64,000 nucleotides of DNA from contig PDUO01000040.1 of assembly GCA_003008705.1 (NCBI GenBank), positions 186,001 to 250,000 of the forward strand, read 5' to 3'. Below the pieces are notes generated by a model. It was not told the origin of the DNA. It saw nothing but the letters and a program-made list of their open reading frames with translations, and made no database searches. This stretch comes from Pezicula radicicola. Its lineage: Eukaryota; Ascomycota; Leotiomycetes; Helotiales; Dermateaceae. The position numbers were made by a program, and so were the translations under genes. Each line of letters begins with the position of its first letter. Within the stretch, counting starts at the first letter, position 1. Positions 21,795 through 34,107 of the stretch are shown in pieces.

Positions 21795-22600
21795 AAACAG
21801 AAAGTTTATGTACGTAACAAATATGCCATTGCAAGTTTAGATTTCTGTCTCCTCTCGCTTAGCTTGGGCTCCCATTTGTTAAAAGGTTTGCCCCTATTTG
21901 TCATCGCTTAGCTACTACAAGCAGCACAAGAGCAGAGGAAGCCCTGTACACCGGGATAGTGGGCTTTGTTTTAGACCGGGCTTGTGGACCTTTTGCGATA
22001 ACTCTCCAGTGCGCTACAATAAATGTTGTTTGGCAATTCGTACCTGTGCTTCTTGCCAACTGGAGTTTTTTTAATCCCCCTTTAAATGGAAGTTTTGAAG
22101 GTATTGTAGCTTTTCATTGGCATGATGCTAGCCAATCTGGTGTCGTTTTATGCCCGCGCTTCAATATCTTGCAACTATATTTACTAAAATTGGGGCATGG
22201 TCACATTGACACAGATGCCTGAATATAAGTCACGATATTGGTTATTTTATTCAGACGTCCTTGCTGGGCACAGCTTACCCGCTGGAACATGACTCTAGAG
22301 GTACATATAAATCAGAATTGTTTGTTGTTTTACAATAATGCGAATACATCTCAAACAGTTATAGAGATAAAATCCGGTGGCTAAAATCCACATATCATTG
22401 CACTTCATAGAGAAGAGTCCTGTCCAGTTAAAATAACTATAACAGGAGCGGTTTGTCCAGGTCATAGGTATCTAAAATAGGGCATAGTCGAGGAACATCT
22501 GAACAAGCCACTATCCCGTCCACTTAACTAGTCACTTGTTACAAATCAACCAAATTTTATATCGCGTTCTTATTGAATATATAATATTTAATCCTAACAT
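21795..22600. other. Intergenic between convergent genes
   Basis: No gene seen between the 3' ends of the nuclease-like gene and the minus-strand lactonase gene. A short open frame at 21959-22222 has no family pattern. Confidence 0.4.
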
Positions 22601-23859
22601 TTAGTTATACCAAACAACATTCGCCGGGCCAGCATCAGTATCCAAATGCGCCACGACACTAGCCGTCGTCTCACTGTCAGTCGCGTCAATCTTCCACACC
22701 TCGATGAAGTTCGACCCGCTGTCAGTGATAGCGAAGTAGTCCTCACTGAATGGGGCTGGTGACACAGCGTTGGCAAATCCACCACTACCAGTGGTTGGTA
22801 GCAGGAAGAGCTGCTCGGTAATAGCACCAGTTGTAGCATCGAGAGCAAAGGCCGAAACATAGCCAGAAATGGATGTTGTATAAGATCGGGTGGCGGCTAG
22901 GAGGTACTGGGGCGACGTGCTGCTGGTGGAGTTACTGGCCGGGAGGGAAAATAGGACTTCATCGGCCCAGTAGGATGAGCTGTTGGTGAAGCCTGAAGGG
23001 AGAAGAGAATATGTGGTATTGGTAAATGTCAACTCGCCAGTGGTTGTATCTCGAGAGTAGGCTGCAACAGAATTGTCTGCTTCGTAGACAACATAGACCC
23101 AATTACCGTTCGGGTGCACGACCAAGTGACGCGGGTCTGAACCATTGGCTGCTGCGAGATACTGCACCTCCTCCACGGTGCCCGTGGTGTTGTCGTATGA
23201 GTGTACCCAGACCGCATTGCCCATGTCATCTGCCGAGTAGATAAATTTGTGGTCGCGGCTCAACGCAAGACCGTGCACACCAGCGGCATCATTATATGTA
23301 ACGTTGGCGAATGTGGACTGCAGCGTTCCGGACTCATCAACAGAGATTGCTAGACTGGAACAGCCACTACTGTAAGGCGCCCCGAAAACGGCATAGGGGG
23401 AGACCGCGGCCGTGGAGATAAAGTTGGCGTTGCTGCCTAGTGAGGTAAAGAGTTAGCGATCATGGCTAAGCGACCAGTTTCGAAGGAGATGTACTCACAG
23501 TCAGAAGACAGGCTCACGTTACTCTCGTAGGTCAGGCTCAAGTCATTGGTAATGGCGTAGCTCTGGAAATAACCAGTCGTAGCTACGTATAAGTTCCTTT
23601 TTTGTTCCTAGATAATATTGTTAGTCATATTCATAATATTCGGATTAGGAAAATAGCATCATACATCAAGAGTAATCCACTTTGAGCCAGATGACGTAGA
23701 AATAGTAATGTTGTTGACAAGAGTGAGAGAATTCGTCGAGTCATCGAATTCAACGCCGACGACAGCTGACCCTGAGAAGAATCCCGAGAAGAAATGGTGA
23801 GTGTCGCCCAAAACTGGAGCTGCGAGAGCCGCCAGAGAAAATGCAGAAGATGCGCGCAT
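22601..23859 (-). CDS. Secreted lactonase-family beta-propeller (carboxy-cis,cis-muconate cyclase-like)
   Basis: Minus strand, three exons: 23859..23665, 23607..23499, 23436..22601 (379 residues); introns of 57 and 62 bp. Residues 1-18 are a signal peptide (MRASSAFSLAALAAPVLG). The remainder has the seven-bladed propeller repeats of the lactonase family (6-phosphogluconolactonase / muconate cycloisomerase type): WITLD, NLYVATTG, HGLALSRDHKFIYSADD, GSDPRHLVVHPNGNWVYVV and ISGYVSAFALD. The DPRHLVVHPNG motif is typical of the family. Related fungal enzymes act on aromatic-derived lactones or sugar lactones; the substrate here cannot be read. Secretion with several N-glycosylation sequons suggests an extracellular role. 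Length matches the family. Frame is continuous across all exons. Confidence 0.85.
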
Positions 23860-25267
23860 GGTTGTGATTTTAGGCTTTGTTGGATCAGGATGAGATAGGT
23901 ATCGCTAAACGAATGGAGATGGTATTGAACAAAACGAAAATGAAACGACAGCCTGATGTTTATTCAGTCAACGTCTAAAGAACAAAAACAACAGCGCATC
24001 ACTATTCTATTTAAGAAATTGTAAAGTGGGCATTGCCTTTTCAGTGATCATCATCAAATAATCTCATTCCATGTAAAATACGTATGGTAATGAGTGGACG
24101 AAATAAGCGAGAGAGCACGCCATGAATATTAAGCGACCAATTTGTGTTCCCATTGATAATCCGAGAGTTCCTATTGGCTCTCTCAGTCTCGCCAGTCTGG
24201 GGAGGCAAAGTCCTTGAAACAAAAACAAGAGCGAACGCGTGTTAGCGGGGCCGAGTTGTTGTGAGTTTTCATGACTCTCTTGTACGAGTCAAAATACGAA
24301 TGCGAGATTTTTAAGTCTTGAGCCTGGTCCAAGCCTTTCTTCACCCATATCAATCCATTTCACAGCCAAAACGCTTGGACCAGGCTCAAGACTTCAAAAT
24401 TTCGCCTTCGTAGGGGGAACCTCTTGACGATAACTAATAATACGCGTACTGTACTCAGAGTGACATTTGTTGGTTTCGAGCTATAAGAATCACGTGCAAT
24501 ATATATTAAAGGCCTGAGAAAGAGTGTACAAATTTACTTAATTCCCTTACTCTTAGGACTACCAGGAGCCTCGTTTAGAGAACCTACCCCCTATTTTGCC
24601 CGGCCTGCCTTCGGAGAGTGTCGGTCCACTCTACAGGCTTCTAAACTTGAATTCACCCTTAATTCAAGGTTATTTTAAGAGGCTCGGCATTATACTATGG
24701 CAGGATTTCACGAAGGTTTTAGTAGCTTATTCGTAGCATTTCGTTTCTTGAAGCGATTCTTAACTAATAGCAATGTGATTTCTTTGCAATTTTACACTAC
24801 TTTGGTACTAACCGCCAAATCCCTACCGGGTATTCATAGGTATAGTGTTCATCTATTATTTAACCTTTTCTAATTTTAGTTGACAATAGTAGTTGTAGCC
24901 AAGGTAACTCTGCTAGCTCACTAGCTCAGGCTCTATTTACCATTGCTCGTCCGCTAACATTACAAAGTCTAAAACATGTGAAGTGATTATAGATCTAATT
25001 TTTTTTTTTTGAAAACCGGTATTCAAACATTCCTAAAAATCATAAATCTGGGCAAGGTAGCTCTCATGATTGGAACAGCACAGTTGAAGTGAGTAACTTA
25101 CTTTCTGGGCAAGTCATCTGATTTAGTAGCTTCTTTTATAGGCCACTCACTTAGCTTAGGCAATTTACAGCTCCGCTAACTTAGAAAACGGCTCGTAGAT
25201 TTGTGGTATAGGTTGATACGCTACGCTACTAGTATTCTTCATAAAGAAGGCTTCCTTGCTAAAGACT
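23860..25267. other. Intergenic with large hairpin-forming repeat
   Basis: No gene seen between divergent lactonase start and the F-box 3' end. Main feature is the inverted repeat at 24295-24412 (separate entry). The stretch 24780-25200 is AT-rich with a T9-10 run near 25000. Confidence 0.45.
24295..24412. repeat. Inverted repeat, 40-bp arms, 38-nt loop
   Basis: Left arm 24295-24334 and right arm 24373-24412 are reverse complements with 3 mismatches in 40; the inner 22 bp (24313-24334 against 24373-24394, core CTTGAGCCTGGTCCAAGC) match perfectly. Transcribed from either strand it would form a stable hairpin. No clear target-site duplication flanks it, so it may be a small foldback element, a palindromic relic, or a structured RNA. 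Confidence 0.85.
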
Positions 25268-26274
25268 CTACCAACTGCCCATCCCTAACCTACGTCCCTT
25301 CCCAAACCGACGCTCCAGAAATCTCGCCTTCAAAAACTTTGCCGAAAACCTCCAATCAACGTCATAGAAATGGAAAGCTCTAAAAGAAGAGCTCGCGGCT
25401 CCAACTGCCTCAAAGTTGGGTGTCAGAATTCCAAGGCGCACAACTGCTCTTGGCGCCGAGGCAAAAACTCCCAATAATGTCGCACTCGTATTAAGAGATG
25501 GTAAGACCCGACTTCCATTTCCGTTACGACAAAAGATATTTGTTCCGGGACAACGTTGCAGTAAAGTGCGTCCACTATGTCTTAGATCCAACATTCCGTA
25601 CTTACTCTCGATTATTGCCATGTCTGATGTAGTACTCATACTTGAGTCAGCTCCTGTTGTAAAACGTCGGCGTCTTCGGTTCGACGGATGGGCTTTGAGT
25701 TGATATAATGGATACGTCTCCTGGAATTCAAAGTAGTCTCCCCACTGCTCATCTTGCTCGAAAAACTCTGCCGTGGCCTCCTCGAATTTACATTTACCCT
25801 TCATGCCTGAAACCAACGTATACTTGCCTGTCCTGGCATCAAATTTGTAATTTGGGCTCCAGTCTTTTATTATGGAGCGAAGGCATGGTGTGAGGGAAAT
25901 GACTCCAAAGGGGTATCTACGTACGTTTCCAAGGTCAGTATTAATTCTCTCGTATGTATTTGAGACGAGGCTCTGGCTCGCAAAAAGAAAAGGAAATGGT
26001 CTGGCATGGATATGGGGTAGCGATACCGTTTTTGTTCCTCGACAGTAAGATAGTTCATGTTTCTTGTCCATAATGGTGCTTTCAAGTATTGCCCGGCAAC
26101 GGTATAGTGGTACTTGTGGATATCGTAAAACCTTCCACATACCAGCCCGAGACAAATCGAAGTAAATTGGTCATTGTCGACCCAGAAATAATCAAATACC
26201 ATGAGGATGAGCTCGTTTGGCAAATTAAAAAAACCGGTCCGCATGGCCTTGGCATCTTCTGGTGATGAACTCAT
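25268..26274 (-). CDS. F-box domain protein
   Basis: Minus strand, two exons: 26274..26027 and 25916..25268 (298 residues). The 110-bp intron 25917..26026 is supported by GTATCG donor, a TACTGAC branch site and CGTAG acceptor, and by exact phase (CG|A); without it the frame shifts. F-box at residues about 15-50: FFNLPNELILMVFDYFW then SICLGLVCGRFYDIHK. After the intron come CLRSIIKDWSPNY, an element shared by this Helotiales F-box group, and an acidic EATAEFFEQDEQW stretch. F-box proteins couple substrates to SCF ubiquitin ligases through Skp1. From about residue 200 on the sequence is Arg/Ser-rich without a recognisable domain, and I am unsure whether the last 100 residues are real or whether a further intron is missed. 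Confidence 0.7.
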
Positions 26275-29200
26275 GTTGAAGGAATTGGATACTGGTAGTA
26301 TGAAGATGTTAGCTTGAGTACTCTAAAGCAAGTTCAGTGTTCGGATCTGCGACCACCTAACTGACCACTAGAAATCACACGGAGTAATGCTGGACTGACA
26401 ATAACCAAATAGTTATGGTATAACGAATGTAGTTGATAAGGATGTGAGAGTGTATGTGATTCAACCAGACAAGAAAGAAAGCCGATGTCGACGTTCAAAT
26501 GTTGGGAAGGAGCAACGCAGACTTAGAAAGGAAAGAACGAGGTATCAATAAACATCAGCTAATTCCACCTTCAAATTGCAAATATTCTTATGGCTGAGGT
26601 ACTGAATGATTTTTCAAGATATCCGTACACAAAATCCGATATCGTTAAGTTTTAAATTGACCTCAGTCTACCCATCCTTGATAAAATCATCAGCATATGC
26701 CTGAAACTCAAGCAGATAGGAACTACTACTTCGTTTCGCGACTCATCTAGGTGACTTTAATAACATGGAAACGATTTCTCTGGTCAAATTATCTCCTACT
26801 CACAGTATCTCAATCCGAGAAATATCAGACTGTAGTCAACTCAAATAAGTTGTCGAAAAATCATATTTGCAATATTATCCAATTCCCAAAGTTTTCATTG
26901 TCGTCCAGTAAAAGCCAACTCAGTTTTAATTCTCCCTCAAGAACTAAAACGTCATTCTCCTTGGTTCGTACAGGCCAGTTCGGGAAAGACAATCAATAAT
27001 ACTTACGTGATGAGGCGTCACTATCTGCTTCAGAGAATTAGTCATTGTAATGAATTGGAGGCTTGAGAAGTTATGCATACCTTCGTCCCATTTTCTTTTA
27101 GGTAAGTTTTTTAAAAGGAGCGAAGGAAAACTAGCCCGACAGGAACTCACGTAAGAACAGCAACACATTATCCAAACACAAACTCAACCTCAGACCAAGT
27201 TTCGCCTGCAATGCTACGCATCACGATTCTAAGGTTAAACAGGGGGTACATGCAAAACCATATCAGGGAAACTAGGGCTGTTTTAAAATAATGGAAGATA
27301 AATTTGCCAAACTTAATGCCCTTGGGGGATATTAAATTGAGGGTAAAACTATTGATATCGGTGTTTAGTGGCTGCAAAAAGACCTTCAAAATGCGGTCTC
27401 GATAGACGAATAGGTAGGATACGGATATGTTACAGGAGTAGCATCGCTAGAACTCACGATACTGCTATGCTGCTATGCGTTCCAACGATAAAGGTAGCCG
27501 ATGTATGACAGTCAATGCTGCCATTTAGATCTGCCAAATGAATAGAGAATATTTCTAGCCCAACACAGTCAGAATATATTTGTTGTAGAGTATGTTCGTA
27601 CCAAGTGATACTTATCTGTAAAGGATTACTCCCTGTAGTACTGTTTCCGTTTGCACCATTTCACTTCCTGGTCATTTTAGATTAAGGTATCTCAACTACC
27701 TCAGAAGCTGTTTTAGAGTTGCAAGGCCAGTGACATCTGCAGGAAGTCGAGATTCAACGTGTGGTTTCGTATGGCGGATAAACGAAGCTGAGCGTAGTAC
27801 TAGGCTCAGGATCTGAATTATCATGCTAGTACTGGATGGGGTTATGGGCATGGAACCAATCTATTGCCGTGGAAGCGAAATCCAGGCTGCTGGTGATATC
27901 GACTGTATTGAGCGCAACGTCTGTGAAATTGACTGCCATAGGGATAATCGGAATGGATCGTTAGAAAGGGCTCACATTTGGTTTGGCTAAATTAAACCCA
28001 GAAACAGCTCTATATGTATCTAAGTAGAGTGGTATTCTGGCCATAAAAGCTTGCTGATGTTTGTGTACTGCAGCGGCTAAATTGTTTCATACCGGTACTC
28101 TATGTCTGGTTTTCAATCCTCAAGTATATAGCACCAGCCAGACTTTCTCCTCGTGAGACGTGCCGAGATGCAATTCTGCCATGTCATAATTAATACTCAA
28201 GATTTTCTTCTCTCTCTCGACGGTTTTGTTTTTGTCTCCCGACGTGCCCTAAGCGAGAGGGCTTCCTGATAGTTTTCAACAGCCTCTGACCCACGTTAAT
28301 TTAATCTACGCGGGAAGTAATGACAACTCCTGCGGAATTCGGAGTTTGAGATATCCTCTAATATAAGGCTCTTTTAACTTATAAGAGATAGTTTCAAAGC
28401 TTAAAATTACTGTCTAATTTATCGATAAGATACAAGCTTTAAACCAGATATCTAAATCAAGTGAATTGTCTAAAAAAGGAAGTTAATTTAAATCCATATC
28501 AAGTAGGGTACTTAAGTCAGTGTATGACTATGGTCACGTGTTGCTATCAAATTCCACGGGATATTTTATAGTATCTAATACATTATATTATATTATAAGT
28601 TTCCTCCTATTTGTAGTGTATATAGTTAATAGATAGATTATTTGCGCATTCGTCAGATTTGATGTTGCTCTGTATAGACCTCCTAGCTTCCCTAATTAGA
28701 GTCTTCCCTAACCCCCCCCCCCTAACCTTCGTAATTTTTAAGCCTTATACTGTAGCTACTTAAACCTAGAATCTGGGATTGAAATAAGGGGTTTAATTGC
28801 TTACCAATTTAGAGACTGCTCTTTGATTAATACAATACAAAAAGACGATGTAGTGTAGGGTTTAGAATTAGGACTTAAGCGAGCAAATAAGACCTTATTT
28901 CCTAATGATTCTAATAATGTCGAAAAAGCACGTCATGCTAGTGGTACGATATTGTCTTAAACTCGAATTTCAACGGCATTTCTTGCGAAGTAAATCAAGA
29001 GGTCATAGCCATGGTCTTAGCACTAGCAGGCAACTGATATTTAAGCCACATAAAGAAGGTCGCATCACGGGCCACAGGGAACAGGTAAAGTCACACGTCT
29101 GCCGAAGACGCAGCTAAACTCAGTTTGGCAGGTGTTGTGGTGCAAAGATGGGGCAGACAACACAGACACTGCAGACAATCACAAAAATCACAACAATGGA

Positions 29201-29974
29201 CTGCATAGTGCAAAGCACGCCCCACTATCCCTACACTGAGCCGTTACGTATCTCCGGACTTATTTGCCTACAGTACTTCGTACTGGCCCGAATAATCTTT
29301 ATTTCTATCTGAGCGCATCAAGGGTAATTAACCAATCACTCAACGAGGAAGTCCCATTTTTTGCTCTATCTAGCTAGTTGCGGGAATAAAGATTATTTGA
29401 GCATGTACGAAGTATCCCGCCTGGGATAAATGTAAATTCTATATAGCGCCTTAGTGGACTTAGCTATACTAAAATACTAGTAAAAATTATTTTTATAGAA
29501 ACCTCGGATAACCATTAAATAATCCGAATGTTTTAATTACTATTATACCTCTATTAGAAGGTAGTAACTCTTCCCTTAACTCTATTATTGCCTAGAAAGT
29601 ATACTTTGTATTATTAATCTATATAAATTATATAATAGATAAAGGAAGCTTTTAAAAAAAAAGGTTAGAAATTATAAAATGAGGTGTTTTCTATAGATCT
29701 ATCTTAACTTTAAGAGCATCGGTAGATTAGAGATATTTATATATAAAATCACGGGAGATAAAATACTATTATAATTCCTCTATAAGTGGCTAGTTTCGCC
29801 AAGTATTAAATATAGAATTTACATTTATCTAGGGGGAGGATACTATAGACAAGCTTATCTTTCTCGAAAACATGCAGGTACCCATCGATTATCTTTTATG
29901 GACCCTGTGGAGACTCATAATAAGTACTTATACTAGAATGGCCCCGTACCTCTTCGACATAAGCAAAGCGACGC
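26275..29974. other. Gene-free tract of 3.7 kb
   Basis: No supportable gene. The short minus-strand open frames at 26944-27389 lack motifs. A C11 homopolymer lies at 28712-28722, flanked on each side by CCTAA. An imperfect inverted repeat is at 29274-29414. The AT-rich part 29440-29860 is filled with stops in all frames and resembles mutated repeat DNA. A CACGTG box is near 28535. Confidence 0.45.
29274..29414. repeat. Imperfect inverted repeat
   Basis: Arms of about 30 bp at 29274-29303 and 29385-29414: outer 10 bp TACTTCGTAC and inner 13 bp AATAATCTTTATT match exactly in inverted orientation, with about 7 unmatched bases between. Loop about 80 bp. Could be the ends of a very small foldback element. 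Confidence 0.6.
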
Positions 29975-32660
29975 ATGATGCTACTCTATTCTCTTGTGGC
30001 AGCTTTGGCCAGCGGCCTCGTTCTCGAGGCTTTGGGCAGCCCTCTCTCCCACCAGTATACTGGAGCCCTGACAAAGCGTGAAGTTCCTTCCTCGCATAGC
30101 CTTCATGAGCGTCATTTACCTCACTGGGAGCAACAGTGGACCAAGAGAGAAAAGGTAAGATAATGTAACTAGAATATTTACACAGATTTATTAAACAATT
30201 TATTAGGTGCCAGACACGCAGGTCTTACCCATGCGAATTGGCCTAAAGCAGTCCAACCTCGAGGATGGACATAACAAACTTATGGACATGTAAGTGTTGA
30301 AGTTGGCCATTCGAGAGAGAGTCATGAGAATGGGCTGCTGATTCCCATGCAAGCTCGACTCCAGGATCTGCGAATTACGGGAAACATATGACCGCAGAAG
30401 AAGTTATTGACTTCTTCGCTCCACACCCGTCTACTACTGATGCTGTCATGGAATGGCTTGTCTCGTCTGGAATCAGCGCTGATAGCATTGCGGTCTCTGT
30501 CAATAAACAGGTGCTACCTCTTTCTCAGCTCCCTATGGACCTTTTACATTCCAGAGGGTCTACTTCATGCTGTGAATGCTGACGGCCTGAAACTACTTAA
30601 GTGGATTCAATTTGACGCAACAACCGCCGAAGTCGAAGAGCTACTGATCGCTGATTTCTTTGTCTGGGAGCACGTCTCCGGGACTTCTGATGTTTCGAGC
30701 GAAGAGTATCATATCCCAACCCATATCCAGGAGCATATTGACTACGTGACTCCTGGTACCAGACTTCGGTCGAGGAACGTTAAAGCTGGACTAGTTGGGA
30801 AACTCGTGGGCGCGCAACCACTTATCACCCAGCTCCCCGGGTTTCCGTACCCCAATTCTAGCACTTGTGACATCTATGTTACGGCCGAATGCACGAGAGG
30901 TATGTCCTTCCTAGCGACAGCTTGGATGTCTAAATCTAATGGCGGTATACTTTAGTCCAGTACAGCATTCCAAATGCCACAACGGCTGCACCCGGAAACG
31001 AGCTCGGCATCTTTGAGAGTCTTGACGTTCATTATAGTAGAGTCGATCTTGATATCTACTTCAGTACCCTTTATCCGTAAGAAAGACCTGGGTCCCATGC
31101 TCTTAGGTCCCTTTTAATGCTACAGTAGTAATATTCCTAATGGCACTTATCCCGAGGAGCGTCTAATCGATGGCGCTATCGGAGCCACCGAGGATACAGC
31201 CGAGTATGTGCCTATTGATCTTGAGGCTGGCTTAGATTTCGACTCCTCGTGGCCACTTATCTATCCCCAGAATCTCGTTCTTTTCCAGGTAGACGATGAG
31301 TACTACGAGTCAACTGGGAACTTCAATGGCTTCTGGAATAGTAAGTATCACCTGTCAGATATCATAACGAAATTTGAGCTAATTGTCCAAGCCTTTCTTG
31401 ACGCTATAGACGGTAGTTACTGCACTTACAGTGCCTTCGGTGAGACGGGTGACTGTACCGATCCAGAGTGCATAGACCCAGTATATCCTGATCCCAATCC
31501 TGGTGGTTATAAAGGCCAGCTACAGTTCGTTAAGCCGGTTCATTTTTGTCCTACCATTGCTTGTCCTGGGTGTTATAACATCTGTCGAGATTTCAGTACT
31601 CCCGAGACATGCGTTGATATTTATAAAACTTATCTTAATAACCCATCCAAAAGAAGCAATACTAATACTAGAGTTCTGACTAGGTGTGGAGTTTACAATC
31701 CTACGAATGTGATCTCCGTCTCATACGAGGCCGGCGAGTCTGGGCTGCCCGACTTCTATATCAAACGGCAATGCAACGAATGGATGAAGCTCGCTCTTCA
31801 GGGCACGACCACCGTCATGTCATCTGGCGACTCTGGGGTTGGAGGCACTACCTGCAACGGCGCATCGGGCAAGATTTTCGACGTCGACTTTGCCAGTTCG
31901 TGTCCCTATGTGCTCTCCATCGGCAGCACAGAATGGGATCGCTTCAACAATGAAACTACTCCAACACCAGGCCAGAAACTACACGAAGTTGCGACCGCTC
32001 GTTTCCCAAGCGGCGGTGGCTTCTCAAACGTGTTCGCCATGCCGAGCTACCAGGAGGACGCCGTCTCTACCTATCTTGACCAGGTCGAATCGAGTCTGGG
32101 ATTCGATGCATACGACCAGTTCGTCGTTAATGGTGATTTTAGTAACATTACCGATGGCGTGTATCACAAGGGCGGGCGTGCGTATCCGGATGTGGCAGCT
32201 GTAGGAGATCGACAGGTTGTCTACTCTAATGGAAGTTGGTGGCTTGTAGGCGGCACTTCTTTATCTGCACCTGTCTGGGGTGCGGTTTTAACTCTTGTTA
32301 ACGAAGAGCGTATTGCGGCTGGCAAGAGCACTGTAGGATTTGTTCATCCAGCACTTGTAAGTCTTCACTCTTTTTTAGCTCCAAGCGGGCGAACGGGACA
32401 AGTATCTTTCTTTGCGTTTGACAGAGATAAAAAGCTAACTGTGTGACTCCCAGTACGCCCACCCAGAAGCGTTTACCGACATCACCGTCGGTAGCAACCC
32501 TGGATGCAACTCCACTGGTTTCCCTACTGCCAAGGGCTGGGATCCTGTCACGGGACTTGGGTAAGTGTTTTGAAATTCTGTGTAAACCTTAAAGGGCATG
32601 CTGACCGTTTATAGCTCCCCGAATTTCCCTGTTCTGCTGGATATTCTGCTAGGATTGTAG
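29975..32660 (+). CDS. Sedolisin (S53) serine-carboxyl protease, tripeptidyl-peptidase type
   Basis: Ten exons: 29975..30154, 30207..30289, 30354..30510, 30602..30899, 30956..31076, 31126..31340, 31392..31524, 31684..32356, 32454..32560, 32615..32660 (670 residues). Signal peptide about 1-20 (MMLLYSLVAALASGLVLE), pro-domain with STPGSANYGKHMTAEEV, then the S53 catalytic domain. Catalytic residues are present: Glu and Asp of EAGLD (codons 31223 and 31235), oxyanion Asp of SSGDSGV (31829) and Ser of GGTSLSAP (32258). The C-terminal Ca-binding pattern DITVGSNPGC...GWDPVTGLG is intact. Such enzymes cleave proteins at acidic pH outside the cell. Two introns (31341..31391, 51 bp; 31525..31683, 159 bp) are multiples of three without stops, so a single open frame hides them; removal restores the family sequences NTFLDAIDGSYC and GQLQCGVY. 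Exon 6 has a CAGTAG tandem acceptor. Confidence 0.92.
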
Positions 32661-34107
32661 AGTAGTCTAGATAGGAGCTGCTAGATGTAATAGTAATACA
32701 TAGGGTTACAAGCCTAATACACTGAGATTCATAATCAGCTAGTAGTATATCCAAGTCTATATGAATCATTCTTAAGAAGACAGACAATCCCATGAGACAG
32801 ACTATAGAATGTTATTGGGACATTTTAGGAAAATAGAACTTTTTAAAGAAATTTAAATTATTATATAACTCTGTACATAAACCAGTAGGCTAATACTAAA
32901 TTTAAGACAAACTTTAAATTGGTTGCTTAGATCGAGTAAGTTACTTACCAACTCTAACCTAGTTAGCATATAACAATTTATAGTGTCTCATAGAATAGGG
33001 ACACAAGTACTGTCGGCCTGTAATCACGTGTTTCCAGTATATCTTCATTTCTGGTGGCCCTGGCGCCCGCCGATCCCTCCGAAATCATAGATTAATTCCA
33101 ACTATTCTAGCCTAGTATAGTACTATTTTTATATTAATAAAATAGTACCTTAAATACTATATTTTATATAGATTTAAGCCTATTCTAAGTACCTCTCCTT
33201 TAATATATAAGCCTAGGCTTCCTCCTACCTAATAGGAGTAAGTAATCAAGCCTTTATTTATGATTTTTACTATCTTCTACACTTTCTCTATATACTATAT
33301 ATTCAAGGTGATCGAGGGTTCATAAGTACTGACACAAGTACTAACTAGATGCGAAACGTAAGAAAGAAGTTAACTAACAACACCAAAGTTAGTGACTGCC
33401 TTGTAATACTTTAAAATATTAACATTTATGAATTTTCTCTCCTGCCAGGGATATCGTAACTTTAGCATTAGTACATGAGGTAATTACAGTAAGCTCTTTC
33501 TCCGCTCCTACAGACAGAAATGAAAATAGACGGTTATTACTATCGGCTATGAATATGCTAACAATTCCGATAATACTCCTAAATCATTATGTATTGCTAC
33601 GCTACGAGGTCCCAAGTGTTAAAAAATACCTGCTCTAGTTTTGATGTCCGATACCCGCTGCTAGAGTTAAGAACTTTCGGACTCTTAGTTTCAGTCACGT
33701 GGCGCTGAACAGCATTCTACCAAATGTATTCTAATATGTTACTTAAATGTTGGGGAACAAAAATCGCAGATCCAATACAATAATAACTTTTAGTATCCCT
33801 AGGTATTCAAAGCAACACAAGATCTTGAACGTTCAAGTTTACGACTCGGCATCACGAGATTTCAAAGCTACCCCTATTATCTCGCTTAAACCAAACCTCT
33901 CGGTCCCCACCAAATAATGACGTTTGACGTTTAGACCTCTTATCTCCTACAATCAATAACAAGACCAACCGTTTCAACAAACCACAACCATCAATCCTAG
34001 CCCCTATAAAAGAAATATTCCGCACACCATTATCGATCCTCCTAAAACATCAAAATCAAGCACCGAAACTCACACTGCTACCCGCATTCTTTACCACAAC
34101 CACAACA
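32661..34107. other. AT-rich gene-free tract
   Basis: No gene. 33090-33310 is very AT-rich, with repeats of TATTA/CTTAAATACTAT type and no open frame, resembling RIP-degraded repeat DNA. CACGTG lies near 33026. Immediately before the methyltransferase gene the plus strand is rich in C/A with few G, a common pattern of fungal 5' UTRs. Confidence 0.4.

Noticed and set aside
26944..27389. Two consecutive minus-strand open frames
   Set aside because: They do not join by splice signals into a recognisable protein, and the surrounding DNA is AT-rich filler.
28705..28730. CCCTAA-like sequence around a C11 run, possible interstitial telomere repeat
   Set aside because: Only one CCTAA on each side of the C run; no repeated TTAGGG array.
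28905..29117. 70-codon open frame
   Set aside because: Isolated in gene-free DNA with no motif or promoter context.
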